A DNA stretch of 64,000 bases, from NCBI GenBank assembly GCA_029817715.1, contig JARUPY010000271.1:3224001-3288000 (forward strand). Reading direction: 5' to 3'. The stretch's first letter is position 1. Every line of letters starts with the position of its first letter. Source of the DNA: Melastoma dodecandrum. Its lineage: Eukaryota > Streptophyta > Magnoliopsida > Myrtales > Melastomataceae. Position numbers and translations under genes: made by a program. The notes beneath the pieces were generated by a model. That model ran no database searches. It was given only the letters and a program-made list of their open reading frames with translations, and was not told the origin of the DNA. Below, piece by piece: positions 49,201 to 61,400 of this stretch.

Positions 49201-51185
49201 CCGTGAGGAAATGGACAGGCCCATATTAGCCCAACCGGCCCAATTAAAAAGGCGCATAGCCTGGGCAGATACGCATGCGAAATAAACAAATAGAACAACG
49301 ATTCATTGAGATTATTGCATCGGTGATAATGCATATAAAGACATATGTTGGGCAGATATCTTCTAAAGCGGAGGAGGATCACCTGAGAAGTGTGGCCTCA
49401 ATAGTTGGGTTAGTCGGGACCCCCACTTACAGCAACAACTAAAGTGAATCAAAGTAAGATAAGTTAAGGACATTTAAAATAATAATAATTAAAAAAACCG
49501 CACTTCATATTATCTTCTCCTATGATTAATTCTGCCTTTCATCCCTCTATCTGGTGGGTTTATTATTTGTACCTGCTGCAATCTCAAAGTGGGTCGGAAA
49601 ATGATAATATATCCAAAAAGAGCTGTGTTGCGATAGCGATGAACCCAATCTCCACTCATACGGTAAAAAATCTACTCCAAATTATTGGGGTTTGGACGGT
49701 GTCATGAAGCAATGAGCCACTACATCGCTAAGGGGGTTCGTATAAACTTTTACCATCGAGGGTTTTCACGATGGAGGAGGGGGGGAGGAGTTAAGTTGGT
49801 CATGACGCTGGCACGTCACACCCACATCCCATGCTATGCAGCAATTAGCAAAAACAACTACATGTACAACAGCACACGAATGCTCGTTACGTGTAGATGA
49901 TAATTTTTCCCACAACAAGTATGTGTGACACTAATGAATGCGACCGTGTGTCATCCACCACCACGATCGGAAGAGACGAAGCTCTTTTTTCCTACTAAAA
50001 ATGACTTACCCCGCGACTTCCCCTGTCCTGTCCCCACGCATGTCCCCATAGCCTGTCCTGAGTGGAACGAAAACATACATTATACACACAAGAAACCGAA
50101 GATATGTATTTTTATCGAATCGGGTCTATCCCTAAATATGTCGTGTTTGTGTTCGGAATCAACACACGGGAACCTTTAGTGCCCCCTCCCCTTCTCAAAA
50201 GCTTAAAATTATTTAATTGAGATACAACAATCATGGAACCGAGATACGAAGTACTTTCATGGTTAGGATAAAGTAATGTTTCTCAAAAAGTGATCCGTCG
50301 AGATAATCAGATCCTCTTTCGTTTGTAATCAACGGGGCTTTCATCACGTGACACTTGGAATGTTCCGATTCATAGTAGAAAATTGGGTAAAGATCATAAA
50401 ACAGTTCCATAACAATGACTATCTCAAGGAAAAACAGTAAAAAAATAAGGGAAAAAAAGTAGATTCAACTGATTGGTGGGACGACGAAAAGAGCATTAAT
50501 AAAAGAGTAATTACGTTTCACTGATCTATTTTTAATCACGCACGTCAATTCGTTTCGGATTCGAATCCGACCGGATCCTTTGCTTTATCTGCATGAGGCT
50601 TTTTGTTTTGTTACTTTGTATCCCACCTCCCCAGTTACTCCTCCCTTACAAAGAGTGTTCCTAAAAGTAAGTTAGGCGAGCGCCAAAAGGAAAATTTTAT
50701 TACATTTTCTAACAATGTCTCCACACAAAACTACAAGGGACACGACATTATTGATGCGCGTACGATCCAATATTTACTCGAAATGATATATATCAAATAG
50801 GGCAAGAAGGTTTTGTCCTATATCTCGGACACTATAAGGATAAACTGGTCTCGTTGGAGCCTGATTAACTATTTCGCCTTGTCCAAATAAACACGAGAGA
50901 GGCAAAGTTTATGTGATATAATACGAGATGTTTTAAATAAAACTTTGTAATATTGAACAACCTCCGGCGAGAGAGGGAGACAATGACATAAATTAGGGAG
51001 ACTAATACATTTTTTTTGTCATTTTTTATATATAAAATGAAACGATAAAAAGGATTTACTAGTGAAGTACTAGTATGTCCCCCCCTCCTATAGTTGTGCC
51101 GGAACGGGCGGGGCCACGTCGCCATTCCTCGGATGATAAAAGAGTCCCCTCTACAAGAAACTGCATAATCTGGCGCCTCGGCCTC
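46265..51185. other. Intergenic DNA between the glutaredoxin and SWEET genes
   Basis: About 4.9 kb with no recognised gene. The left end is the glutaredoxin promoter; the right end includes the SWEET 3' region. Poly-G runs occur at about 48839-48856 and 49001-49020, a CCCCCCGGGGGG palindrome at about 48272-48284, and (AAC)n at 48513-48530. A T11G11 junction at 46751-46772 is listed separately. Short frames are Gly/Pro/Lys-rich and not convincing. Confidence 0.4.
46751..46772. repeat. T11-G11 homopolymer junction beside a direct repeat
   Basis: About 11 T run into about 11 G. The preceding sequence GGGTTGTAGAGTTTTT occurs again immediately after the G run (about 46780-46795), so the tract lies between two copies of a 16-base direct repeat. 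Confidence 0.75.
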
Positions 51186-52594
51186 TCACACGGGCGAATC
51201 GTCCTTCCGAGGGACGTACTTGATCGGGTCTTCGATGGGCTCCACCGGCGTCTGCCCCATCGCGATGACCCCCTTGATGTTCCCGACCTTCATCTCCTCC
51301 TCGAGCACCCCGACCTTCTTCGCGTTCCGGTAACAAGCGTAGACGACCATTTGAACCACCCCGAGGGTAAAACCCAATACGTTCGGGATCTGCATTCATT
51401 TAATGTTAATCAGTATACGTGAATAAAGATATTCCCGAGAATACGTTTTGGGTGGTGCTTACGGCAACGCAAAAGTCATGGACTAAGTATCCATAAAAAA
51501 ACCACGCGACCGCACCCACTGTAAGAAAAACCGACAAGTGAATCGGCATGTATTCCACGCTCTTTGTTTTATGCACCCGTACCTGCAATTACAATAACAT
51601 GTTAGAATTATTATTGTTATTAACATTATCATACCGAGGATAAATAATTTACTCGCTGTTATTGACATGATTATATTGAGAGAGGAGGGTGATCGGCGTG
51701 TGTTGCATGTACCATTATGCTCATGGGGGCGGCAAACACGAGAACGGAGACGGTGACGCAGATCCACCCGAAAACCTGGACACGAAGACCTCCCTTCGTC
51801 AGGTACATCGAGAAGAGCACTAGCGCGAGGTAGACCACCACGTTTAATGCCAGCATTAGCTTGATCGTCAGAATCTGCGGTGGTTTTTATAGATGAGAAA
51901 TAGTTAATTCGGGGCCGGTTATCATTTCTGGTGGAATAGGCACGTTTCGTGTACAACACATCAACTTACCCTCGCCGGTCGGGGGGCGTAGGCGATGAAT
52001 AAGGCGATGTAGATGGACTCGACGAAGGTTCCGAAGGAATTAATGGTGACGAGGAGGATGACATCCTCCTTGAGGTAAGCGTAGAAGAGCCAAAGCATCG
52101 AGCTGAACAGCGCGACCAGGTAAGGAAGGCACTGGTACTCCCCAGTTGTTTTACTCTTGCAGATGCGATAAAACGTCATCCTGCAAAGAAAAAAAGAAGA
52201 CAGACCCGATCAAATCACGCATCGGCAAGAGCCCAACAGATACACGTCGAATGGTCGGAGCACTCACGACGGGACCAGGTAGACGAGGACGGAGACCGCG
52301 TTTCCTATAAGAAAATGGAAAGTTTAGGTTAGCCATACCAATCAAAAGTTGAAACAAAGGAGGGCTTTTGATTTTGAAAAGCTCCACTTTGCTTGTGTAA
52401 CCTTCCGATTAATCAGAACAGGCAAAATCAAAAGGAATGGCATACCAACACCCCGGAAAGGACTCGTCATGCATGTCACGACAGTGTCCTAATCCTCCAA
52501 AAAAAACAAAAAGAAAAAGAAACTCCGGGCAAGAAAAATCCTCACCCATGATCCCGACGGCGAAAGGCAGTGGGTTCTGTGCCTCCATTCCCAT
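51186..52594 (-). CDS. SWEET sugar transporter (clade III-like)
   Basis: Six exons in transcript order, 52594-52546, 52304-52268, 52180-51970, 51874-51713, 51582-51463 and 51389-51186, join in phase into 260 residues. The 37-base second exon is the classic SWEET gene structure. Two MtN3/saliva three-helix bundles give seven membrane helices. The four conserved prolines (P28, P48, P149, P166) and the two conserved asparagines (N76 in TINSFG, N196 in VAIPNVLG) are all present. SWEETs move sugars down their gradient across plasma or vacuolar membranes; clade III members mainly carry sucrose (family knowledge). KTKSVEYMP and [13 protein letters not shown] favour clade III, but the cytosolic tail is short and the PSMTFYRI segment replaces the common PVPTFYRI. 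The gene appears intact. Which SWEET number applies is not clear. Confidence 0.93.
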
Positions 52595-52612
52595 TTCTCC
52601 ACTCTTTAGAAG

Positions 52613-52652
52613 ATCCCTCTCCCTCTCTCTCTCTCTCTATATATATATCTCC
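52613..52652 (-). repeat. (CT)n/(TA)n microsatellite in the SWEET leader
   Basis: CTCTCTCT followed by TATATATAT on the + strand, i.e. a TA run then a GA run on the sense strand, ends about 20 bases before the start codon. GA-rich leaders are frequent in plants and may affect expression; no effect can be inferred here. Confidence 0.6.
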
Positions 52653-52797
52653 CTCACTATCTATATGCCCTGTGATGGTCTTCTCACAGAAGTGTGAGAG
52701 GCAGCACAAAGGCGTCGAGGAACCTCTTTGCCCTTCGTCTGAACTGATATTACAAATGAGAGATGATGAAGGTCTTGGAGGGGCGACGAGTAGGGGT

Positions 52798-52807
52798 TTA
52801 TATATAG
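52798..52807 (-). promoter_or_regulatory. TATA box of the SWEET gene
   Basis: On the minus strand TATATATAAA lies about 204 bases upstream of the ATG, implying a leader of roughly 170 bases that includes the CT/GA microsatellite. Confidence 0.55.
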
Positions 52808-53275
52808 AGACAATTTTGGGGCTGGTCTTCTTAAGGAGAAACTCAAATTAACATTTTCATTTTATTCTTATTTAAAAAACAACATAAAAACCAATATTTC
52901 GAGGGGAGAGGATTGCCAAGTGGAAAGGCATAACGGGGGAGAGCCGTATTGGGAATTAATAGCGGTTGCATGACAAGTGTTTAAGAATTATTAGGTGGCG
53001 TCACACGAAATCATTCCGCAGGGACCCTTTCTCCTTTCTTTCATGTACATGTACATGCAAATTTTAAGGAAATAAACATGATTGATCTTTGTCCCCATGA
53101 CACGTGTTCCCCCCTGGGTCGCACGTTTCATTTAGAATGGCACAGAAAATGTGACCATCGTCCTCTTCCCCTTCTCGCGTGATTGATGAGAAAAATGTTA
53201 TTAATATTCTTGGATTTTTTAATAGTATTCCTTTATGGTATATATGATTTTTATATTAGGAACAGGATCGCGTGA

Positions 53276-53331
53276 GAAAATGCTAGGTCCACCTCCTCAC
53301 ATTGTACAGAAAATGCTAGGTCCACCTCCTC
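53276..53331. repeat. Two identical 23-bp direct repeats
   Basis: Copies at 53276-53298 and 53309-53331 are identical (GAAAATGCTAGGTCCACCTC plus CTC), with a 33-base period. There are only two copies. Confidence 0.85.
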
Positions 53332-56300
53332 CATGTCTAACCGTGAAATATTTCGTACTGGGGACGATGTGGAGCGAACGACCGCGACTAATCATACGCA
53401 AGAAACCTTAAACTGTTTTTGATATCATGTGAGCCGTGTCGATCAAATGCTCGAATCATGGCCGCGAAAGCGAGGTTTGTGGTGTTCGCAAATGATATAT
53501 ACGTCCAAAATGATCGAGGAGCTCCGACTAAACTAGAAGGGACTCTGTGGCTCTCTGTAGGTGGTCGTTATTATATGAGACACGGTTTCTCTCGAGATAA
53601 ATACGATGACGTCGTCCGGCCAGCGACATCTCTGCGGGATGTTGGAAGTGATGAGGGGGGACATGTGTTGTTACATGGTACGTCCGATCAGAAGGTACTT
53701 TGGACCAACGCGTATTGTCTTTTCTTTTTGTTGTAACAAACTTAAATATTACCCTTATCATCCTCGTCAACTTCTCACTACTACTACTTTTTTTAGGAAA
53801 ACAAAAACACAGATTAACCCTCTGATGTTTTTCCTTTTTAAATTTTTACCTTTCATCGGTTTTTACTATTACTATCATTTCACTACACTCCCAGGTCCGT
53901 AATTCTTGTGTTTGAGTGCGGGTAACGCAATATCACATGCACAGAGAACCGCAAGAAACAGAAAAATGAAAAAAAAAAACACTCCATTTCATTTCCATGA
54001 GTTTAACAATGAAATCATGGATCGTCATGTTCAAGTTTTTCTTTAATATATAATAATAATAATAATGCATCACGATCAAAAAGGCATTTTATGTTGCCCA
54101 ACGAAACTCATGCGTAGATGAAATAAATAAATAAATCTAAAAATTCTAATGGAATGTACAAAATAACACAGTCCATCTCCAGGCATTTTTTTTCCTCCCC
54201 CGGGAACAAAAGAAACAAAGGCAAGATAAACGAGGGGAAATTGGATAGGAATAAGGATACGCTGAGTTTTTGTTTGTGTGAACACGATCGCTTCCTTACA
54301 TTACTCTCCCACCCCCACCTCCATATTAATTTGCGAAAGCAAAAAATATGAATTTATACGTGTCTGCTTTATTCATGTTATGGTGCGATGCGATCTCATT
54401 ACCCCCGACCACAACAACAACAATGCTTGTGTAAACTTATTGGGATGTCCCGACAAAATCGACAGCGTTGTTTTCCCCTGAAATAAGGGATTTCTTTTGG
54501 TTTACGGGATGATGATCTCGTCGAGTGTCCGTCTTCTGCTTTTCTTTTCTGGTTTCCTCCTATGAAGTGTCTAGTGTCGTTTCTTATCGCGAGCAATTTC
54601 TTTAACCACTTTGCCTTCTCCCTCGGAACAGTTGGGGGGGGAATGCATGAACGTAGGGCTTTTTCCTTTTGCTTGTTTGGTGGCCAAACACACGAAAGCG
54701 ACACCTTCGTAAATCCTAAGGGTTTTGATATTATACTATTTTTATAATCATTGGATCATATGCTGACGATGGCCCCACTACGTCTCATATGATTAAGAAC
54801 ATTAAATTCTTTTATCAAGTACGTGTAAGACTCCGGGTTCCGTTAATCATGAAATTGCAATCATAACATTCCCAATATTTATGATTTTATTTAATCAAAC
54901 TCGATCTAAGCTAAAAAAATCTGAGCCCGATATTATTATAAATACCTCATCCTTTTTTCCTATGGTTTAAACTAAAACAATCACGCGAAAATAATAATAA
55001 AATTGTTATCAAATCTTGTCAAATACAATTGTCTGAAGTACTTGATAAATAGAACCTTCTCGTTTACGTACATACGAGACGTGATATAGATAAAAAATTA
55101 ACAGTGAAATGATATATAACTTTGGCATTTAACAATAGTAAAGAATGTCGTTGGGTTAAGGTGTTATTAAATCATCATTACAAAAATTATCCCAAAGAAA
55201 CGGGCGAGGCGAGGATGTTTAGGCGGATGTTGATGTAGACAAGCAAAACAAAATTAAAACACGCTCCCGTAGATTTAGTGGATGGCCACTAAGCAACCTC
55301 TTCTGAATATCAGAGACCGCCATGAATTCGGGATTTTGATGAATACTAACCCATTACAACACCGAATCATATCGTCACTTTTCAAAGATAAGATCTAAAA
55401 CATTTAAAAAAAGAGAGAACACAAGTTATTGCTCTATTGTCTAACTTACTTGCGGATCATGCAAATCTCGCGGCCGCTGGGACAGACCCTTTTACGAGGT
55501 TGTTAAGAGGGAAAGGAAAAAAAAAAAAGGGAGGTCCGAAAACGGGTCAAGGAAGCAAACCCTCAAAATTGAACGTGGGGCAAGTCCAGTCAAGGAAAAC
55601 TTAGCTGAAATCCCTGGCCGTGTTTTAATGTCCAATTAGCCTACTTTATTTCCCTTTTGTGTAAGATGTATTTCCAGGGTTTGGGACACTTCTGCAACCC
55701 ACGTGTTCTTTTAAAACCGTGGAAGGGACGTAGCATATAGCTGGCAAAGTTTTCATTAAGGTTGTCTCTGTCGGATCAGGGATTCAAAAGGGGGTTCGGA
55801 GGTTATTGTGTTTGATTCTTGTTGTTGAGCGGGAGATGAGATGGGTTCAAGAAACAAAACCACTCCCTGAAACGACTCGAATCGAGATCCCCGATATGCG
55901 ATTGCCACAACTCCTATCTAGAGACGGCATCGTCATCGTCGTCCGATATTAAATGATCGCCCTTTGATGTTGCTATATGGCGTATGTGCGTGTGGTTTTC
56001 TCAATCCCCTTTACGACGTGGGAAGTGTCAACACCGATGAGAAATAACCGTATCGAATTTGGCAAGGTCACAAGCCATGTTACATGGTGCGATGAATTGT
56101 TACATTCGATCATTGATTCGTTAAATTGTGGTCGTCATTTCGTTCAATGATTGAGTACTACGTCCAATGATTGACTCTTTTTTGGATCTTTATCCTCTCT
56201 TCATTCTTTTTCGTTTAGATTTTATTTCCGTCGCTCCTTACAAATCATTTTAAATGGGAGTCCCCACAAAATGGATAATGCTGATGCAAAATCGCCACTC

Positions 56301-56440
56301 TTTTTGAGAAAACAAAAAATTCGAAGCAGAGGATATTATCTGACGTGGCGCCTGCGACACCGCTAATTTTTGTGACGTGGGAAAAGCGACCCATCCGATT
56401 GAAAAACCGACCCGCGTCCGGATACCCGATTAGAACTCCT
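53332..56440. other. Intergenic DNA upstream of the dienoyl-CoA isomerase pseudogene
   Basis: AT-rich, with no recognised gene. A + strand frame at 53419-53736 has ordinary amino-acid composition but no motif I know. (AAT)n-type runs occur near 54053-54064. The last 150 bases may be the former promoter of the pseudogene. Confidence 0.4.
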
Positions 56441-56521
56441 CCGTGCTAAACCCTAATTCAATGCCCTTTCATCGTCATCGTCATCGTCGATCGCCGTCGC
56501 TTCCCACGCCGGAAAGTGACA

Positions 56522-57971
56522 ATGTCGTCCGAGAACAACAGCAACGAAGTGACGTTCGAAACCCTGGGGATAAGCCGACAGGAACCCACCTCCCGGGTCT
56601 TCCATGTCTCGCTGAACCCACCCCTCCCCTCCTCCCCCTCCAACGACTCCCACAGTCTCCTCCTCAGCATTCTCTCCCTCCAGGACTCCATTTCATGCGC
56701 TGCCACAAGCCTGTCCTCCCTCCTGCCCATGGTGGTTGCATCGGCTGGGGCGTCAACCTGCTTACTGCCCGCGACGTTAGGTTGTGCACCAGGGAGGCTT
56801 ATTTCTCCGTTAAGGAGGTTGATGTGGTGATCACTGCTGATTTAGGGACTCTGCAGCGGTTGCCGACGACCGTGGGGTACGGGAATGCCTTCGAGATGGT
56901 GATCACTGGACGGAGGATTGGGGCAGAGCAGAGGAGGCAAAGGCCATGGGGCTTGTCAGTAGGAATTTTTCAAGTCTCGGGAGGAGTTGATTCAAAGTGT
57001 TAGCAAGATTAACAAGGGTAAATTACATTACTGTTCGAGTTGGTTGAGATCGTTACATCTCATTGAGTCATTGCGATGTGACCTGAATTCTTGATTTGCT
57101 TGAGCATTGATTGACTTAGATTTGGTTTGGGGAAATTGTCCTAGATGCTATCTCGTTGCTGACTTAGCAATCTGAACACTGAAATTGCCATGATCTTAGA
57201 AGCATACTGTGAAAATGTGCAGTTCATATATAAATTTGAAGGGACATTGTTAGGTTTCAGATCAAAATGAGTTCAGTCAGTTCTGTGGGTCTGGGTTGCT
57301 AAGAACTGTGTGAAGGTTCTTTTAGACGATGCATATGATCAGGAGTGGGATTGGCTGGCGATATGTTTTGGTTGATTTTAGCTTCTGTGTCTTTGGATTT
57401 TGGCATTCAGGTGCCATATTTCACGAGATGGAAATGGAGTACTCATGTCAGGATGAGTAGGTAAAGGTATTTTCCAGAACAAAAGGTAAAAACAAAATCA
57501 GTCCCTTAATACAGTTGGCTCCAAGCGGGAAGACTTTATATTGTTGAAGTTCATCTCCTGAAAATAGAAAGAACTTATCAGATTGTTATGTCAGTGTCTT
57601 ATGCTGGCATAGTTTCATGATTGCGGATGTGGGATGCCGAAATTTCAGTGCTTATGTTTGTTTGGTGGTGGTTCAGATTGTCCCTTTACCACCTGTAATC
57701 GGATGTTATTCCCTAGCTGGTTGGTGTTGATTATTGCTACTTTTAGCTAATTCTAATGCAAGAAGCATTCCTTGTTTTGGCCCGCAGAAATTGCTTCCAA
57801 GTCTCCACTTGCTGTTACCGGAACGAAGGCCAGCTGCTGAAGAGCAGGGATACAAGTGTGGATCAGGGTTTAGACTACGTCGCAACTTGGAATGCAGACA
57901 TACTCATGTCTAGTGATCTAAAGGAGGCCGTCGCCACTCATTTGAAGAAAAGGAAACCCCGTCTTTGCTAA
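56522..57971 (+). pseudogene. DCI1: Delta(3,5),Delta(2,4)-dienoyl-CoA isomerase (DCI1-like) pseudogene
   Basis: Exon 1 starts with NEVTFETLGISRQEPTSRVF and HVSLN, the crotonase-family N-terminus. The next 70 or so residues, which should hold the first half of the CoA/oxyanion site, are missing. The frame then shifts to RCHKPVLPPAHGGCIGWGVN and AYFSVKEVDVVITADLGTLQ, matching the DCI1 core. It shifts again near 56930 to a frame reading EAKAMGLVSRNFSSREEL. After an intron, the last exon (from about 57786) encodes SKSPLAVTGTKA, then a further frameshift leads to SVDQGLDYVATWNADILMSS and ends KKRKPRLC. At least three frame breaks and a deletion make it non-functional. The intact enzyme is peroxisomal and works in beta-oxidation of unsaturated fatty acids (family knowledge). 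Retained intron structure argues against a processed copy. Confidence 0.8.
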
Positions 57972-58012
57972 GCTCTGAACCCGAGGTTACTCTTTCGGTT
58001 GTGCTATACCCT

Positions 58013-58017
58013 ATACT
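58013..58017. repeat. 5-bp target-site duplication (ATACT), left copy
   Basis: ATACT immediately precedes the 5' LTR; an identical copy at 63597-63601 follows the 3' LTR. It proves the element boundaries. Confidence 0.9.
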
Positions 58018-58424
58018 TGTTGGAATATGTCCAGGCCTGATGAGTCTGGACCTGTGGGTCGAACGTCTAAGTCCAGCCCAATCCAGGGATGTTCAGATAT
58101 AGAAGATAGAAGACGACAAAAGCTGTTGGAGATAGTTCCTGGGGATTGACAGCAATAACAGCGAGCAGCGCAATGTCCAGATCTGGGATTCTCTCCCACT
58201 GTCATGTGCAGCAACTATATTCTGTTATTGTAGTCGTGTATAAGAAGAGGTGATTGTTGAGTGTTGAAAATTAATGAAAGCAGATTACAGGAAATAGCCT
58301 TTTTCCTCCTTCCTTGTACCTTCTTCCCTGTTTTCTTTTCCTCCGTTATCACGAACCTTTCTCTTGAGTTGACAACTCCTCCCTCTCAGTTTCTTTCGAT
58401 TCCAACCTACTCAAACATTCTTCA
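58018..58424 (+). repeat. 5' LTR of the copia element
   Basis: 407 bases, TGTTGGAATATG...AACATTCTTCA. A TATA-like motif (GTATAAGAAGAGG, about 58239-58251) is the probable promoter of the element. Confidence 0.95.
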
Positions 58425-58437
58425 TGGTATTAGAGTG
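58425..58437 (+). other. Primer-binding site of the copia element
   Basis: TGGTATTAGAGTG directly follows the 5' LTR and differs by one base from the TGGTATCAGAG consensus complementary to the 3' end of initiator methionine tRNA, the usual copia primer. Confidence 0.85.
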
Positions 58438-58468
58438 CCTCGTCTAACGACTGCGATCAATCCTAATA

Positions 58469-61400
58469 ATGGAAGGACAATTTCCTGCGACACCCACTTA
58501 TGCTGCTGGAGGCTCGCCGACTAGAAGTTCTGTTCCTGGAGGCCCGGGTCTGGTAGTTCAAGCATCTCAAGTTCCAGCCCCAATACAGATTCCATCGGGG
58601 TTTTTCAACACTACCTTGAAGTTAGAAGAGGGGAACTACTCACTATGGAAAGGGCAGGTTTTAGCTGCCATGATTGCGGGTGGTTATGAAGATTTTGTCT
58701 ACGGACTGTCTCAGCCTCCTCCTAAGTTTCTAGACGACCAACGACAGGTGGCAAATCCTGAATATAAGGTTTGGCAACGAACAGACAAGTCGGTAATGAG
58801 CTTCCTCTTTTCCTCTCTGACTTCCGAACGTCTTAGTCAAGTTGTTTGCTGCGAAACGTCTCATGATGTGTGGGAGAGTCTCAGACAGCGGTTTGAGTCA
58901 TCTTCGACAACCAGAATCATCAACCTACGAATGCAGATGCAACAGGTGAAGAAGGAAGGGAAATCTATGCAGCAATATCTAAATACGGTGAAGATGTTCT
59001 CGGATCAACTTAGTGCTATTGGGGAAAACGTCAAATACAAGGATTACATGTGGTACTTGCTCGAAGGTTTGCCTGCCGAGTACGATCCAGTGGTCACTGC
59101 TGTGTATAGCAGACCAGATCAGCCGTCGATTGAAGAGATACACCAGCTGCTCCTCAACTTTGAGATATGGTTGGAGAAACGTCAAATCCAGAACTGTGTG
59201 CTGCCTCAGGTTCAATATTCTTCCCTTGGCTCTAGTGCAGGTTCGGATTCAGCTCAGCCAAGCTCTACCTCACCACACCCTTGGCCACCTAAAACTCTCA
59301 GTGATACATCTACATATAACCATCATAAAACCCCCACTCCTAACCTCACCTACAGACATAAACCACCTTTCTCCTCTACTAAAACCACTCGTTTCTCTAC
59401 ACCTTCACAGACACCTCAGTATCAACCAGGCTTACTGGGCAGACCACCTTCCAAACCACCTTTTCCTAATCATACTCCAAGATGGGGTGACAGAACCTTT
59501 CCTAGACCCAAACCCAGATGCCAGATATGCTATAAAATAGGTCATACTGCCCAGACATGCTTTCATCGCATGCAGCCCCCCTCTTATCCTCAAGTCAACT
59601 ACACTACCTTTCAACCACCTCTCTGCAATCCTCACCCTTTTCCGGTACAGTATACTCCTCAATCTTTTGCAGATGCACAGACTTTTCAACCTTTACCTTC
59701 AATGCACCAGCAATTCTGTCATAGTGATTGGCTGTTGGACACCGGTGCTACACACCACGTTACTCCTACCTTGAGTGATCTCAATGTTGTGTCTCCATAC
59801 CAGGGTAAGTCATCTGTTGTTGTTAGAAATGGACAACACTTGAAAATTGCAGATATTGATCATAACATGTTGATGACAGGACCTGCAGGACTCAATTCAG
59901 TTCTTTCTCTCACTCAGATTTTACACACACCCGATTTGTCTCAACCTCTGATTAGTGTGTCTAAGCTTTGTCTTGATAATGACGTTCTAGTTGAATTTCA
60001 TGCTAATGGCTTCTTTGTTAAGGACAAGAAGACTAGAGCAGTTCGCCTTCAGGGACCAACTCAGCGAGGCCTCTACAAGCTGCCTGTTCAAGCCCAGGAC
60101 CAAACCCATCAAATTAATCACCAAGCCTTTACTTCATCTGCAGCACCTTGTCCCTCTCATTCTCTACTTGTCTCTGAGGCCTCTCACACCAATACCATCA
60201 AGTGGCATTGCAGATTAGGCCATCCCAGCAAAGAAACCCTTCTCCGAGTCATGAAAACCTGCAATCAGCCATACTTAGATCTTCCAGAGTTATGTCAGAC
60301 TTGCATATTAAGTAAACATCATAGACAACCATTTCCTATCTCTTCTTCTCATTCTAAAGATTCGTTTCAACTGGTTCACGTAGACCTGTGAGGTCCTTCA
60401 CCCGTGATGTCTACATCTGGCGTACGATACTTCGTGCTCATTGTTGATGATGTCACTCGTTACTCCTGGATATATTTTCTCACCACCAAATCTCAAGCCT
60501 CAACAGCTTTTGTGCAGTTTCATCAGCTTATAAAAACTCAATTCAATAAGCATATAAGGTGCGTGCGGTCTAATTGGGGTGGAGAGTTTAGGACCTTGTA
60601 TAAATATCTCTTAAATCAGGGCATTACTCATCAGGCTTCCTGTCTGCATACACCTCAGCAAAATGGTAGGGTAGAGTGCAAAAATAGGCATGTGGTTGAA
60701 GTTGGCTTATCTTTACTCCAATACTCTGGTGTTCCACTAACCTTCTGGCCTTTTGCTTTTAATGAGGCAGTCCATATTATTAATATTCTTCCTTCAAAAT
60801 TACTTCATTGTAAATCCCCCTCCGAGTTGCTCTATTCTACACCACCAGACTACTCGACTCTCCGAATTTTTGGGTGTATGTGCTTCCTATGTTTGCATCC
60901 TTATGCCACTCATAAGCTTGAACCACGTTCCTGTCCTTATGTTCTTTTAGGCAAGAGTTTTTCTCATAAAGGGTATATTTGCTATGATAAAGTCACTGGC
61001 AGATTGTATGTCTCTCGGGATGTCTTGTTTGAAGAGGGTAAATTTCCTTTTCTTTCTGATTCGTCTCCTGCATCAGTTCATAAAGATGTCGGCATAGGTC
61101 CTTCTTTTATTTTCAACCTTGTTCTTCCTACTCCCATTACCTCTCCTGTCTCACATAGCATACCCTCAGCACATGTTTCTCCCTTAGCAGTTCAACCCTC
61201 TCCGAGTCCAGGTCCTGCCATTACATGTGCACCACAACAGAGGTCCAGTCCACTTCAGTCAGAGTCTAACACTTCTATGGAGACACAACATCCACTCAAT
61301 ATACATCCTATGGTGACTCGAGCCAAATCAGGCATTTTTGAGCCAAAAATTCTACCGACAAAAAGGTTGTCTTCTTCTGCTTTACCCTTGTCTAAACCAG

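Noticed and set aside
53419..53736. 105-codon + strand frame
   Set aside because: Composition is plausible but no motif, splice sites or conserved context supports it.
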